The notes beneath the pieces were generated by a model that saw only the letters and a list, made by a program, of their open reading frames with translations, ran no database searches and was not told where the DNA came from. Position numbers and translations under genes: made by a program. From positions 163,712 to 227,711 of the forward strand of contig NZ_BNAO01000003.1 in the NCBI RefSeq assembly GCF_014653435.1: a DNA stretch of 64,000 bases, read 5' to 3'. The first letter of the stretch is position 1. The number at the start of each line of letters is the position of its first letter. Shown one piece after another: positions 9,778 to 19,395 of this stretch. This DNA is from Alishewanella longhuensis. GTDB lineage: Bacteria; Pseudomonadota; Gammaproteobacteria; Enterobacterales; Alteromonadaceae.

Positions 9778-10665
9778 TTATAATTCGATAATAATCTTTT
9801 CATTTAATGACATGGCTAAATTATTGTCGTAGTAGGCGGCTTCATTAATAAAAGTAGGATAAACAACCTCGTCACCATCGTAAGAGATTTCAGTGCCATC
9901 AAACAAGGTAAAAATAGGATCGCCGGGGTAAATCGGCTGATAATCCCTATCCTGCACATTCTTGTGTACCATCCCTATCCTCTCCCCCTTTTCGTTCATG
10001 GGTAGCTTAATACTATGCAAGTAACGAAAGGCCTCTGTCTGTGTTGGCAGCGCAGGTAAACTGCTGGTGTTGTACAGCTCAACAAAATCCAAAATATGCT
10101 GTGTCATGGTATGCATTAGCTCTAATACATCTTGTCTGAGCACCGATTGCGGCTGCGGTCCAACTTCCACCAACACACCATAACGCCCTAAAGTACACAT
10201 TAAGGCATGATCTTCTGCCGCAAAGTGATCTTCGTCGCGCGAGATAATGGCTTCCGGCATCATCATTTTTACATAAGCGGCCAGCTGATTATAAAAAGGC
10301 CCCGCTTGCGTTAAAATAAGACAGGCCCCCATATTGCTGGTGGTGTTATGTAGATCAATCAGTAAATCGGTACGGGCATTGCCCTTAGGCCCAAGCTGCG
10401 CATTTAACACCTTGGCACGGCTTTGTTCGTAGTTGCTTAAGCTGGGATTGGCCAAATCAACATTTTTAAACTGACGGTTTAAGTCGCTATGCAAATAGCG
10501 CTTATTCGCATAATGCGCCTCCGGGTTGGCCCACACGGCTTCGGTATTAAAGCTGGCGCGGCGAACTTGCTCTGGTTTCGCTAAATACTGGCGGACAAGA
10601 TAAATCCCCGAAAACTCATTGCCATGAACGCCGCCAACAATCGCAACCTGCTTAATCTGGTCCAT
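9778..10665 (-). CDS. Aspartoacylase / succinylglutamate desuccinylase family zinc hydrolase
   Basis: A zinc carboxypeptidase-like amidohydrolase that probably deacylates an N-acyl amino acid such as N-acetylaspartate. Zinc ligands are visible as GVHGNEFSG (His and Glu) near residue 14 and DLHNTTSN (His) near 105. DLNRQF supplies the usual substrate-binding Asp-Asn-Arg. Length (295) is typical of aspartoacylase and shorter than AstE. I start it at the ATG at 10665, 5 bases after AGGAG, rather than at the in-frame TTG just upstream. No arginine succinyltransferase genes are adjacent, which favours aspartoacylase over AstE. Confidence 0.85.
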   Translation of the reverse strand: MDQIKQVAIVGGVHGNEFSGIYLVRQYLAKPEQVRRASFNTEAVWANPEAHYANKRYLHSDLNRQFKNVDLANPSLSNYEQSRAKVLNAQLGPKGNARTDLLIDLHNTTSNMGACLILTQAGPFYNQLAAYVKMMMPEAIISRDEDHFAAEDHALMCTLGRYGVLVEVGPQPQSVLRQDVLELMHTMTQHILDFVELYNTSSLPALPTQTEAFRYLHSIKLPMNEKGERIGMVHKNVQDRDYQPIYPGDPIFTLFDGTEISYDGDEVVYPTFINEAAYYDNNLAMSLNEKIIIEL

Positions 10666-10857
10666 CAATACTCCTGGAACTCACGGTTAAAAAATAAGGC
10701 AGTACCATTTTAGCCAGCGTAAAAGCTTAGGCAAAGGCGCTGTAACAGGCAACTGCAAATGACTAAAACTTATTATGGCTGGAATTTGACTGAATGAGAA
10801 TGAAAAAGCACGGGTGCACAGCATATTATTCAAGAGAGCATCGCTAAGTACCGAGAC

Positions 10858-11064
10858 TTAGGCTGCTGGTTTGGCAAGTTGATCAATAAGTTGGTGTTGC
10901 TTCACTAATTCGTTGTGTAATATTTGCGAGGCCTGACAAACACATTTACCACACTGGCTACCCACACCGAGCTGAGCTTTTAACTCACGGACCGAGTCTG
11001 CGCCATTGGCAATAGCTTGTTTAATTGCTTTGTCAGTTACAGCTTTACAAATACAGATATACAT
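10858..11064 (-). CDS. bfd: Bacterioferritin-associated ferredoxin
   Basis: Small 2Fe-2S protein that reduces bacterioferritin to release stored iron. The 68-residue product has the four cluster cysteines in the Bfd pattern: CIC at residues 4-6 and CGKC in the second half (GSQCGKCVCQ). Length matches E. coli Bfd (64). No bacterioferritin gene is adjacent. A Fur-box-like sequence lies 40-60 bases upstream, which fits the known induction of bfd under iron starvation. Confidence 0.93.
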   Translation of the reverse strand: MYICICKAVTDKAIKQAIANGADSVRELKAQLGVGSQCGKCVCQASQILHNELVKQHQLIDQLAKPAA

Positions 11065-11104
11065 AGCGCGGTCTCATTGCTGAATACCGCGCTATAATAA
11101 TATT

Positions 11105-11123
11105 ATTGCGAATCGTTATCAAT
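11105..11123 (-). promoter_or_regulatory. Fur-box-like operator upstream of bfd
   Basis: Read on the minus strand this 19-mer is ATTGATAACGATTCGCAAT. It agrees with the classical Fur consensus (GATAATGATAATCATTATC family) at about 13 positions, with the best half being TGATAA. It lies 41 bases before the bfd ATG, where a repressor would cover the promoter. Confidence 0.55.
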
Positions 11124-11140
11124 ACTCATTGATGAAATTT

Positions 11141-12343
11141 CTAGCGGAATAATACCTTTTCCTGTTGGAACCAATGCACACAAAAGGCTATTAATGCAGC
11201 CGCCAGCGCCACGGTAGCCCCAAAAATTAGCGCTATCATGCCGCCATCAGCCGTGCCTTTAATCAGCTCCTTTATTGCCAGCGCCACATTCATCACTGGG
11301 ATTAACGCCGTTTTAGTCGTCAATTCTACACCTGGCATCATGGCTGCTGCTAAAGGCACAAACATTAAGATCGTTAAAGGACTCATATAATTTTGCGCTT
11401 CTTTAAACGTTTTGGCGTAAATAGAAATGGCCAGTAATAAAGACGCAAAAATTGCTGAGGTCGGCACTATCATTAGGAAAATCATTAAAAGCTCAGGTGC
11501 AGAAATTGCGCCCATCGCTTCTTGTACTACCGCAAAGCCGGCAAAAGACCCTATCACAGCGCCCCAAATGCCAAAACTTGCTACCGTAATCAGCGCCCCA
11601 GCCAAGCCGGTACTTAACACCGTTAAAAATTTCCCAAGCACAATAGCCGAGCGGCTTACCGGGCAAATTAACAAGGTTTCCAAGGTGCCACGCTCCTTCT
11701 CCCCTGCCCCCATATCAATAGCAGGATAAGAGGCGCCCAGTAAGCACAGCGGAATTAAGATGTAAGCAATTAAGGCACCGAATTTTTCACCCAGATTTTC
11801 CCTTTTCGCCGCGGTATCAACTTTTTCGACAGAAACGGGTTTTAAAATGGCGGTTAATTTAACCGGATCAACACCCAGAGCGCTAAGCGATTGCCGCTGT
11901 AATTGGCCCGTATAGTTCTCTAACAGCTCATTGAAATAACGTGACATAAAGTCTAATTGGCTAGACTGATTATAAATAAGCTGCCACTGGCTCTGTTCAA
12001 CGGCGTGTTGCTTATCTTTAAAATCATCCGGAATCACTACCGCTACCGCAAAATCGCCCGCACGAATCGCCGCGATTAACTCAGCAGGATCTTTTAAATC
12101 CGTTTCCACTTTCTTAAAGTTTTTATGATAAAACAAAGCTTCTGCAAACTCGGGAGCTTGTTCACCATTAACGATCACATACTTGTGCTGTTCTTGCATG
12201 GCTTTTGCTGTAGTAGAGGACAGCACCAGCCCCATAATGCCGAAAATCACCGGAAAGATAAAAATAGGGAGTAAAATGACAAAAATCAGCGTTTTGCGAT
12301 CACGCATTAACTCAGTTAATTCTTTTAAATACACCTGCCACAT
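11141..12343 (-). CDS. ABC-2 type exporter permease, NatB-like
   Basis: Membrane partner of the ATPase encoded just upstream. One N-terminal helix (about residues 19-39) is followed by a large extracytoplasmic domain (about 40-185). Five or six helices then fill the C-terminal half, the ABC-2/NatB architecture. The motif GAGEKERGTLETLLICPVSR is characteristic of these permeases. NatAB exports sodium in Bacillus, but related pairs export other compounds, so the substrate is uncertain. The 400-residue length is normal. The start shares one base with the ATPase stop, indicating a two-gene operon. Confidence 0.85.
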   Translation of the reverse strand: MWQVYLKELTELMRDRKTLIFVILLPIFIFPVIFGIMGLVLSSTTAKAMQEQHKYVIVNGEQAPEFAEALFYHKNFKKVETDLKDPAELIAAIRAGDFAVAVVIPDDFKDKQHAVEQSQWQLIYNQSSQLDFMSRYFNELLENYTGQLQRQSLSALGVDPVKLTAILKPVSVEKVDTAAKRENLGEKFGALIAYILIPLCLLGASYPAIDMGAGEKERGTLETLLICPVSRSAIVLGKFLTVLSTGLAGALITVASFGIWGAVIGSFAGFAVVQEAMGAISAPELLMIFLMIVPTSAIFASLLLAISIYAKTFKEAQNYMSPLTILMFVPLAAAMMPGVELTTKTALIPVMNVALAIKELIKGTADGGMIALIFGATVALAAALIAFCVHWFQQEKVLFR

Positions 12344-13143
12344 TAGACGGCTCCTTGCTCTGTAGGTTGTTGCTGTAACACAGCCAAAAAGGCGTCGCGA
12401 AGATCGCCGTCAGCGGATAGCGCGCTAAACTCGGCCAAACTGCCAGAAAAAGCACTAATCCCTTTATCAATCACCACCACCCGATCGCAAAGGCTTGCCA
12501 CTTCATCCAGATGATGGGTTGAGAAAATAACCGGCGTACCGGCTGCTTTTAAACCTTTAATAAAATCCAGTACCGTTTGCACTGTCATAATATCCAGACC
12601 GGTGGTGGGCTCATCTAAAATAACCACCTTAGGTGAGTGCACTACCGCCCGGGCAATAGCGGTTTTCTGCTTCATACCGGTGGACATATTATCTGCACGG
12701 CGATTGGCAAAATCGTGCATATTCAGCATGGTAAAGAGCTCATCAATGCGCTGTTTTAACGCGGCTTCTTTCATGCCATGCAAGCGGCCAAAATAGGCGA
12801 TATTTTCATAAGCCGTTAGCTTGCCGTATAGACCGGTATCCGCTGATAAAAAGCCAATCTGTTTACGGGCTTTTACCGGCTCTTTTAACACATCAACGCC
12901 GTTAATTAACACCGAGCCATCGTCCGGCTTCAATGCTGTTGATAGCATGCGCAAGGTAGTCGTTTTACCGGCTCCATTGGGACCAAGTAAACCTAACACT
13001 TCACCTGGGCCACAATGAAAACTGACATTACGCACGGACAAAAACTGTTTATTGCTATAGCGCACATCCTGTTTTTCAGTGTCAGATAACTTATTGCTTT
13101 TAGTTAAAGAAAAGGCTTTTTGTAAGTTTTTAATTTCTATCAT
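12343..13143 (-). CDS. ABC transporter ATP-binding protein, NatA-like
   Basis: A 266-residue ABC ATPase that powers the adjacent NatB-like permease. Visible motifs are Walker A (GPNGAGKTTTL, about residues 54-64), the signature MSTGMKQK, Walker B with switch (VVILDEPTTGLD) and the H-loop FSTHH. The N terminus has an insertion of about 20 residues (after SLTKSNKLSD) not found in the shortest family members. It overlaps natB by one base. Substrate unknown; sodium is only a family-based guess. Confidence 0.88.
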   Translation of the reverse strand: MIEIKNLQKAFSLTKSNKLSDTEKQDVRYSNKQFLSVRNVSFHCGPGEVLGLLGPNGAGKTTTLRMLSTALKPDDGSVLINGVDVLKEPVKARKQIGFLSADTGLYGKLTAYENIAYFGRLHGMKEAALKQRIDELFTMLNMHDFANRRADNMSTGMKQKTAIARAVVHSPKVVILDEPTTGLDIMTVQTVLDFIKGLKAAGTPVIFSTHHLDEVASLCDRVVVIDKGISAFSGSLAEFSALSADGDLRDAFLAVLQQQPTEQGAV

Positions 13144-13157
13144 CTGGCTATCCTGCG

Positions 13158-13988
13158 TTAATTGCCCTGTTGTGCCGTTCTTTTTGGCCGAAAATACTCC
13201 ACGTTGCTATAAAACCTATGCTCACTATTGGCAGCATACCAGCCCGGAATACCGAGCAGTGGCAAAGGTGTTAGCTGCTGATTATCAAGCAGTAAGCTGG
13301 TGTTAGCAATTTGTTGAGCCAGTTTTTCATCTAAAAAAGTGTAAGTATCTGTTAAAGACCAATGGCCAAAACCAGCAGGTACAGGCATAAACCAACATTT
13401 AGCGGTTAAACCAATAAAAGGCATGGTGGCCATTTCATAAATAGCATGGCCAAAAATAACAGGCCGTACGCCTTGCCACCAGTCACTGCGTTTTGTTACA
13501 AAACTCTGCTGCCATTGGTGCTGGCGCAATAACTCACTGTGTTCTAGCTGCTCTGGCTCCAGGCAAACCAGCACCCCACACTCATCCAACAACGTGAGCT
13601 TATTACGCAGCTTACTGCGTTGCTGTTGACCATGCTCAGCGATTTCCGCCATATGCAGCTGGTTTAATAAGGCTTTGGTTTTGGGAAATAAACACCAAAT
13701 CAAGGCACCAAAAAAATCATGCCAGTTTTCTGCCCGGGTGGGGATTTGCTGAGTCTCAAAGATGAAATGTTCATAATAGCGGCCGTCAGCCGCTAACAGC
13801 GCATTATCAACAAACTGATAATCCTTTGCAGCGCGCCAGCCATTAAGCGCTGGGATGTCAGGCCAATCTGCACAGGCGTTTAGTTTAAACAGCTGCTGTA
13901 GATCACTAAAAATAGGATTGCTGGTGATAATTGCTGTGGACCACTGTAGTGGCGCCGTAAAACGGACCTTTGTTGCATTTTTAACCAT
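13158..13988 (-). CDS. DUF3025 family protein of unknown function
   Basis: A soluble 276-residue protein with no signal peptide or membrane helix. It resembles the DUF3025 family through the pattern WHDFFGALIWCLFPKTKALLN near residues 88-108, a Trp/Phe-rich core and a following basic stretch. No catalytic motif is recognisable. It ends 15 bases before the NatA-like gene and could be co-transcribed with it, though nothing else links the functions. The start ATG is preceded only by a weak purine run. Confidence 0.65.
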   Translation of the reverse strand: MVKNATKVRFTAPLQWSTAIITSNPIFSDLQQLFKLNACADWPDIPALNGWRAAKDYQFVDNALLAADGRYYEHFIFETQQIPTRAENWHDFFGALIWCLFPKTKALLNQLHMAEIAEHGQQQRSKLRNKLTLLDECGVLVCLEPEQLEHSELLRQHQWQQSFVTKRSDWWQGVRPVIFGHAIYEMATMPFIGLTAKCWFMPVPAGFGHWSLTDTYTFLDEKLAQQIANTSLLLDNQQLTPLPLLGIPGWYAANSEHRFYSNVEYFRPKRTAQQGN

Positions 13989-14140
13989 TAGTGTCTGTGA
14001 TTTCCTTCAAATCGAAATTTTTGCCTATTTTTTCAAAAAAAGCCCTTGCATTTTCTTGCTGGCATGGCACAGTCAAGCAGTACGTTTAGACGTGCATACT
14101 GCCAAACATTATTCTTAATTAATTATTATCAGAGGTTATC

Positions 14141-15805
14141 ATGTGTTCGATATTTGGGGTGCTTGACATCAAACAAGATGTTAAAGCATTGCGCCAACAG
14201 GCGCTGCAGTTATCTAAGTTATTACGTCATCGTGGTCCAGACTGGTCTGGTATTTGGAATGACGACAATGCCATTTTGGTGCACGAGCGCCTAGCCATTG
14301 TAGATACTGAAAATGGTGCCCAACCGCTGATTAATGATAATCGAAATCACATTCTGGCAGTGAATGGTGAGATCTACAATCATAAAGCGCTCGAAAAAGA
14401 GCTAGCCACACCCTACCCGTTTAAAACTAAATCGGATTGTGAGGTGATCTTACCGCTTTATCTGGAGCATGGTGCAGAATTTATTGATCAACTGCACGGC
14501 ATGTTTGCCTTTATTTTGTATGATGCCGAGCAACAGCGTTACCTGATTGCCCGCGATCACATGGGGATTATTCCGCTATATTACGGCTATGATGAGCATG
14601 GCCAGTTATTTGTCGCATCAGAATTAAAAGCCTTAATCCCTGTTTGTAAACAAATCAAAGAGTTCCCGCCAGGTCATTACTTTGATAGCAAGATTGGCGA
14701 ACTGCGCAAATACTATCAGCGCGACTGGCAAAGCTTCGATGCAGTAAAAGATAACCCCGCCAGCGAAGCAGAGTTAAAGGCGGCGCTGGAGCACAGTGTA
14801 AAAACGCACCTAATGTCTGATGTGCCTTATGGCGTATTGTTATCCGGTGGCTTAGATTCATCACTGATCTCGGCCATTGCCCAGCAATTTGCTAAACGCC
14901 GCGTTGAAGATGACGATCAAAGCGAAGCTTGGTGGCCGCGCTTGCACTCTTTTGCTGTTGGCTTGCCAGGTTCACCAGATTTAATTGCTGCGCAAAAGGT
15001 CGCCGATGCCATTGGCACCGTACACCACACGGTGCACTTTAGTGTGCAAGAAGCCTTAGATGCGCTGCGTGATGTGGTGTATCACTTAGAAACCTACGAT
15101 GTCACCACTATTCGTGCCTCAACGCCAATGTATCTAATGGCCCGCAAAATTAAAGCCATGGGCATTAAAATGGTATTATCGGGCGAAGGTTCTGATGAGA
15201 TTTTTGGCGGCTATTTATATTTCCATAAAGCGCCGAATGCCAAAGAGTTTCATGAAGAAACCCTGCGTAAGTTAGATCGTTTACATATGTTTGACTGTAA
15301 CCGCGCCAACAAAGCCATGTCTGCCTGGGGTATTGAAGCTCGTGTGCCTTTCCTCGACAAAGAGTTTATGGATGTGGCGATGCGCCTAAACCCACAAGCG
15401 AAGATGTGCGGCGGCGGCAAGATGGAAAAACATATTCTGCGTCATGCTTTTGATGGTTTACTGCCAAACGAAATTTTATGGCGGCAAAAAGAGCAGTTCT
15501 CCGATGGTGTGGGCTATAACTGGATTGACAGTTTAAAAGCCCATGCGGCGAAAGAAATTACCGATCAGCAAATGGCCACGGCCAGCTTCCGTTTCCCGGT
15601 AAACACCCCGGATAGTAAAGAAGCTTATTACTATCGGGTGATTTTTGAAGAGCACTTCCCGCATGCTGGCGCCATTGCTTGTGTACCTGGCGGCAAATCA
15701 GTTGCTTGCTCTACGCCAGAAGCGCTGGCCTGGGATGCCAAGATGGCTGAGATGACCGACCCATCAGGTCGAGCAGTACGCGATGTGCATAGCCAAGGCT
15801 ATTAA
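14141..15805 (+). CDS. asnB: Asparagine synthetase B, glutamine-hydrolysing
   Basis: Makes asparagine from aspartate, glutamine and ATP. The glutaminase domain starts MCSIFGV, with Cys2 as nucleophile, and includes HRGPDWSG and AVNGEIYNH. The synthetase domain has the PP-loop LLSGGLDSSLISAIA and the later LSGEGSDEIFGGY. At 554 residues it equals E. coli AsnB in length. An AGAGG site precedes the ATG. It is monocistronic, followed by a strong bidirectional terminator and convergent secF. Confidence 0.97.
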   Translation: MCSIFGVLDIKQDVKALRQQALQLSKLLRHRGPDWSGIWNDDNAILVHERLAIVDTENGAQPLINDNRNHILAVNGEIYNHKALEKELATPYPFKTKSDCEVILPLYLEHGAEFIDQLHGMFAFILYDAEQQRYLIARDHMGIIPLYYGYDEHGQLFVASELKALIPVCKQIKEFPPGHYFDSKIGELRKYYQRDWQSFDAVKDNPASEAELKAALEHSVKTHLMSDVPYGVLLSGGLDSSLISAIAQQFAKRRVEDDDQSEAWWPRLHSFAVGLPGSPDLIAAQKVADAIGTVHHTVHFSVQEALDALRDVVYHLETYDVTTIRASTPMYLMARKIKAMGIKMVLSGEGSDEIFGGYLYFHKAPNAKEFHEETLRKLDRLHMFDCNRANKAMSAWGIEARVPFLDKEFMDVAMRLNPQAKMCGGGKMEKHILRHAFDGLLPNEILWRQKEQFSDGVGYNWIDSLKAHAAKEITDQQMATASFRFPVNTPDSKEAYYYRVIFEEHFPHAGAIACVPGGKSVACSTPEALAWDAKMAEMTDPSGRAVRDVHSQGY

Positions 15806-15830
15806 CGATTACGTTAGTTAGTTAGTTAAA

Positions 15831-15858
15831 AATGCCGGCAATAACGCCGGCATTTTTT
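15831..15858. terminator. Bidirectional intrinsic terminator between asnB and secF
   Basis: A perfect 9-bp stem (AATGCCGGC / GCCGGCATT) with a 6-base loop, T tract on the right and A tract on the left, so it can serve both convergent genes. Confidence 0.9.
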
Positions 15859-15900
15859 ATGCTTAACTTTTATGTTTAGCTTCTATGCTTAGCAAGGGCG

Positions 15901-16845
15901 TTACGGCTGTTGCTCAGCGCCCTCGCCTTCTGCCAATACCGGCGGCGGCAGTAAGTCCGCCCGGTTTAATCCTAATAACACAGCAAAGCTACTTGCCACA
16001 TAAATAGAAGAGTACGTACCTATGGCAATACCAAACAACAGGGCCGTAGCAAAGCCATGGATTAGCGCGCCGCCCATATAAAATAGCACTACTAATACCA
16101 GTATGGTGGTTAACGACGTAATAACGGTACGGTTTAAGGTAGAGGTAATTGCAAAGTTAATTGTTTCATCGACTGTGCTGTCGCGTAGTTTCCGAAAGCT
16201 CTCACGGATACGGTCAAATACCACTATGGTATCGTTGATGGAATAGCCGATCAACGCCAACACTGCCGCCAATACTGTGAGATCAAACTCGATTTGCAGT
16301 AACGAAAATAAGCCTAACGTTAAGATCACATCATGGCCCAGCGCCAGCACGGCACCTACCGATAAGCGCCATTCAAAACGCATTGCCACATAGGCTAAAA
16401 TACCCAATAAGGCCACCAGCAAGGCCAAGCCACCGTCTTGCTTTAATTCTTCTCCTACGCTAGGCCCGACAAATTCAATACGCCGCATCGTCACCTGACT
16501 GTCAAACTGGGTATTTAAGGCACTGAGCACCGCATCGCCTAATTGGCTTTGTGCGAGAGTTTCACGTAGCGGGATCCGCACCAGCACATCCTGACTGCTG
16601 CCAAAAAGTTGTACCACCGCATCAGGAAAACCCGCTAAGCCTAAGGTTTCACGCACTTGCCCCAAATTTGCGGCTTGCGCAAAGCTGACCTCAATGACGG
16701 TGCCGCCGGTAAAATCTAATCCCCAGTTAATTCCCTTGGTAGCCAACAAGGCTAACGAACAGATAATCAGCAACATGGAGACTGTCACCGCCACACCTTT
16801 AACGCGCATAAAATTAACAGGCTTACTAAAGTTAAAGACTTGCAT
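15901..16845 (-). CDS. secF: Protein translocase subunit SecF
   Basis: Inner-membrane partner of SecD that uses the proton-motive force to help exported proteins leave the Sec channel. The 314 residues show six membrane helices and the SecF motifs GLDFTGGTVIEV near the N terminus and SINDTIVVFDRIRE in helices 4-5. I place the start at the ATG at 16845, preceded by AAGGAGT at a good distance; a longer reading frame would add 14 residues inside secD. The ribosome site overlaps the secD stop, so the two are probably translationally coupled. Confidence 0.95.
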   Translation of the reverse strand: MQVFNFSKPVNFMRVKGVAVTVSMLLIICSLALLATKGINWGLDFTGGTVIEVSFAQAANLGQVRETLGLAGFPDAVVQLFGSSQDVLVRIPLRETLAQSQLGDAVLSALNTQFDSQVTMRRIEFVGPSVGEELKQDGGLALLVALLGILAYVAMRFEWRLSVGAVLALGHDVILTLGLFSLLQIEFDLTVLAAVLALIGYSINDTIVVFDRIRESFRKLRDSTVDETINFAITSTLNRTVITSLTTILVLVVLFYMGGALIHGFATALLFGIAIGTYSSIYVASSFAVLLGLNRADLLPPPVLAEGEGAEQQP

Positions 16846-16855
16846 GCCAGACTCC

Positions 16856-18712
16856 TTAGATGGGCAGTGACTGCACGCGGCGGCCACCCCAAATTACATT
16901 AACTAATAACCGGGTGCCGATAACAGCAGTAAAAATAGAGGTTAAAATGCCCAGCGCCAGGGTTACGGCAAAGCCTTTAATGGGGCCAGTACCTATACCA
17001 AACAGGATCAGCGCCACCAGCAAGGTAGTAATATTTGAGTCAGCAATAGTAGCAAAGGCCCGGTCATAGCCCTGATGGATCGCTTGCTGTACCGAGCGCC
17101 CTTCTGCCAGCTCTTCGCGTATTCGCTCAAAAATCAGTACATTGGCATCTACCGCCATCCCAACAGTCAGCACTATGCCTGCCATACCGGGTAACGTAAG
17201 GGTGGCACCGGGTAGCATCGACATCAGGCCAATCAACAACACCACATTGGCCAACAACGCCACATTAGCCACCAGGCCAAAGCCTTTGTAATACACGGCC
17301 ATAAAAACTAAAACAGCCAGCATGCCCCATTGGATGGCTTGCATTCCCAGATTAATATTTTCCTGCCCCAGACTTGGGCCTACAGTGCGCTCTTCAATAA
17401 TCTGAATCGGGGCAATCAGAGCGCCGGCTCGAAGCAAACTTGCCAGATTCTGCGCTTCGGCAGATGAGCTTAAACCGGTAATTTGAAAACTGCGGCCTCC
17501 CAGGCGGCTTTGAATAGTGGCATCGTTAATCACTTCCTGTTGTTTGACTAAAATAGGCGTACCGTCTGCCGCACGTTCGCTGCCAGCCTGATACTCGATA
17601 AATACCGATGCCATGCGCCGCCCCACGGCATCTTTGGTGCCGGCGGAGAGTAAGCTACTACCTGGTGCATCCAGCATAATGGTCACTTGCGGCCTGCCGC
17701 TATCATCATAACCGGCACTGGCACCGGTAATATGATCACCGGTCAGCATAACGCGTTTTTCCAGCAAGAGTGGCCGGCCATCACGGCTTTGATAAAGCTC
17801 AGCATGAGCTGGCAGTCGTCCGGCTAAGGCCGCGGCCAAGTCGCTTTCGGTATCAACCAATCTAAACTCCAGCGACGCCGTTGCCCCCAAAATTTCTTTA
17901 GCCTGCGCTGTGTCTTGCACACCGGGTAATTGCACTATGATACGATCGGCTCCCTGGCGCTGCACTAGCGGCTCCGCCACGCCGATCCCATTGATCCTAT
18001 TGCGCAAAATAGTAATATTTTGCGCCAGGGCATATTCGCGAATCTCTTTCTGCCTAAGCTCTGACAAGCTCAGCTGTAATACTAAGCCATCGCTACTACG
18101 GCTAAACTCTAGGCCGGCATCGGTTTTCTTTAACAAGGCTTCGGCGGCGGCGGCATCATTCGCCTGCCGCAGCATGATGGTTACCTGTTGTTGTTTAAGA
18201 TCGGTCTGCACACTGCGATAGCGAATATCCGCCTGACGTAACTCCATTCGCACCAGTGCCGTTAAATCATTCAGGTTTTTCTCCAGCGCAGCCTGCATAT
18301 CTACCGCCAGTAAAAAATGCACACCTCCGCGTAAATCAAGGCCGAGCTTCATCGGTGTTGCACCAATAGCCGCTAACCAACTGGGGGTAGCCGGTGCTAA
18401 ATTAAGTGCTGTTACGTAGTTGCTACCCAAGGTTGCCGCAACCCGCTCCCGGGCCTGTAATTGCGCTTCAGTATCGTGAAAGCGCAGTAGCAACTGGCCA
18501 TTTACCAAGGCCGAGGTTTTTAAGGAAATACCGTCTGCCGCTAAGGCAGTAACAAGTTGCTGATGGGTTTCTTCAGCAACGCTACCGCCGCGGCTAGCGC
18601 TAATATTTAAGGCAGGATCGGCTGGATACAAATTAGGTAGAGCGTACACTAGCGTTAGCAATAGCATGCCGACTACCAGCATATAACGCCACCAGGAGTT
18701 TTGGTTCAACAT
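16856..18712 (-). CDS. secD: Protein translocase subunit SecD
   Basis: Larger SecDF subunit, 618 residues (E. coli SecD has 615), with one N-terminal helix, a big periplasmic P1 region and five C-terminal helices. Motifs seen: GLDLRGGVHFLLAVD near residue 120, and LTVGMAVDANVLIFERIREE in the membrane part, containing the conserved Asp of the proton path. In most gammaproteobacteria secDF follow queA-tgt-yajC. Here there is no yajC, and a small secreted protein lies upstream instead. This arrangement suggests a second secDF copy, though that cannot be decided from this window. Confidence 0.95.
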   Translation of the reverse strand: MLNQNSWWRYMLVVGMLLLTLVYALPNLYPADPALNISASRGGSVAEETHQQLVTALAADGISLKTSALVNGQLLLRFHDTEAQLQARERVAATLGSNYVTALNLAPATPSWLAAIGATPMKLGLDLRGGVHFLLAVDMQAALEKNLNDLTALVRMELRQADIRYRSVQTDLKQQQVTIMLRQANDAAAAEALLKKTDAGLEFSRSSDGLVLQLSLSELRQKEIREYALAQNITILRNRINGIGVAEPLVQRQGADRIIVQLPGVQDTAQAKEILGATASLEFRLVDTESDLAAALAGRLPAHAELYQSRDGRPLLLEKRVMLTGDHITGASAGYDDSGRPQVTIMLDAPGSSLLSAGTKDAVGRRMASVFIEYQAGSERAADGTPILVKQQEVINDATIQSRLGGRSFQITGLSSSAEAQNLASLLRAGALIAPIQIIEERTVGPSLGQENINLGMQAIQWGMLAVLVFMAVYYKGFGLVANVALLANVVLLIGLMSMLPGATLTLPGMAGIVLTVGMAVDANVLIFERIREELAEGRSVQQAIHQGYDRAFATIADSNITTLLVALILFGIGTGPIKGFAVTLALGILTSIFTAVIGTRLLVNVIWGGRRVQSLPI

Positions 18713-18845
18713 AACATCCTCACAGGCCGCAACAGCAAGACTGTTGCAGCGATATAATCAACATTTTAATCTGTTAGGCAGTATTCGCGTTTGCTGACTT
18801 TTTCAGTAAACGTGTCACTGCCCGTGGCGATAAGCCTGGATTTGA

Positions 18846-19163
18846 TCAGAGTGTGAGGAAGTATGGTGGTGCGCGCGCCTGCCGGGTCTTATACCGATTG
18901 CGACTCTCTAGATTAGGCGAAAAGGCAGCTATCGGCTGTTCAAGACTTAGCGTAAACCGCTGTTCAGCAGCAATTAACGCAGCGGCGTGCGGATCTTCTT
19001 GATCATTTGTCTGGTTAGGCAGGTGCTGCTGCAGCGCGGGTTGCACTGCCTGCAATTGACTATCGGCCAGCGGTGATACATTTGCATCATGCAGCGCAAA
19101 GGCTTGCGGCGTACACAATAAGCTTAAATAAAATAGTATCGCGAAACCGCTTAACCAGCGCAT
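18846..19163 (-). CDS. Small predicted exported protein, function unknown
   Basis: A 105-residue product that I do not recognise. Residues 1-24 look like a cleavable signal peptide (MRWLSGFAILFYLSLLCTPQ then AFA). The mature part is short, rich in Gln, Ala and Leu, with no cysteine pair and no helix long enough to span a membrane. It ends in a basic and aromatic segment. It is read in the same direction as secDF and lies 133 bases upstream, so it may be transcribed with them. Coding status rests on the signal peptide and uninterrupted frame. Confidence 0.5.
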   Translation of the reverse strand: MRWLSGFAILFYLSLLCTPQAFALHDANVSPLADSQLQAVQPALQQHLPNQTNDQEDPHAAALIAAEQRFTLSLEQPIAAFSPNLESRNRYKTRQARAPPYFLTL

Positions 19164-19395
19164 AACACCTCATTGTTGCAGACTATCAATACGGCAACGG
19201 TGTTAAACCTGACGCACGTATTGATACCGCTATATAATGGCGTTTGCCGGGCGTTTTCTCAAGCGCTAATTCCGGTATAAGCCCTAAAATACCGATAAAG
19301 CCGAAGATTTACATCGGGCGCTGCCAAGCGTGAGACAGATCTGCTATTATCTGCCTTTGTTTAGATTCATCTATCCGTGTCTACAGGATCACAGC

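Noticed and set aside
9778-10665. Assignment of the aspartoacylase-like gene as AstE
   Set aside because: No astCADB genes are adjacent, and the length and motifs suit the aspartoacylase branch better.
19330-19395. Extended N terminus for the J-domain protein
   Set aside because: The 22 extra residues are unrelated to the J domain, and a better ribosome site precedes the ATG at 19396.
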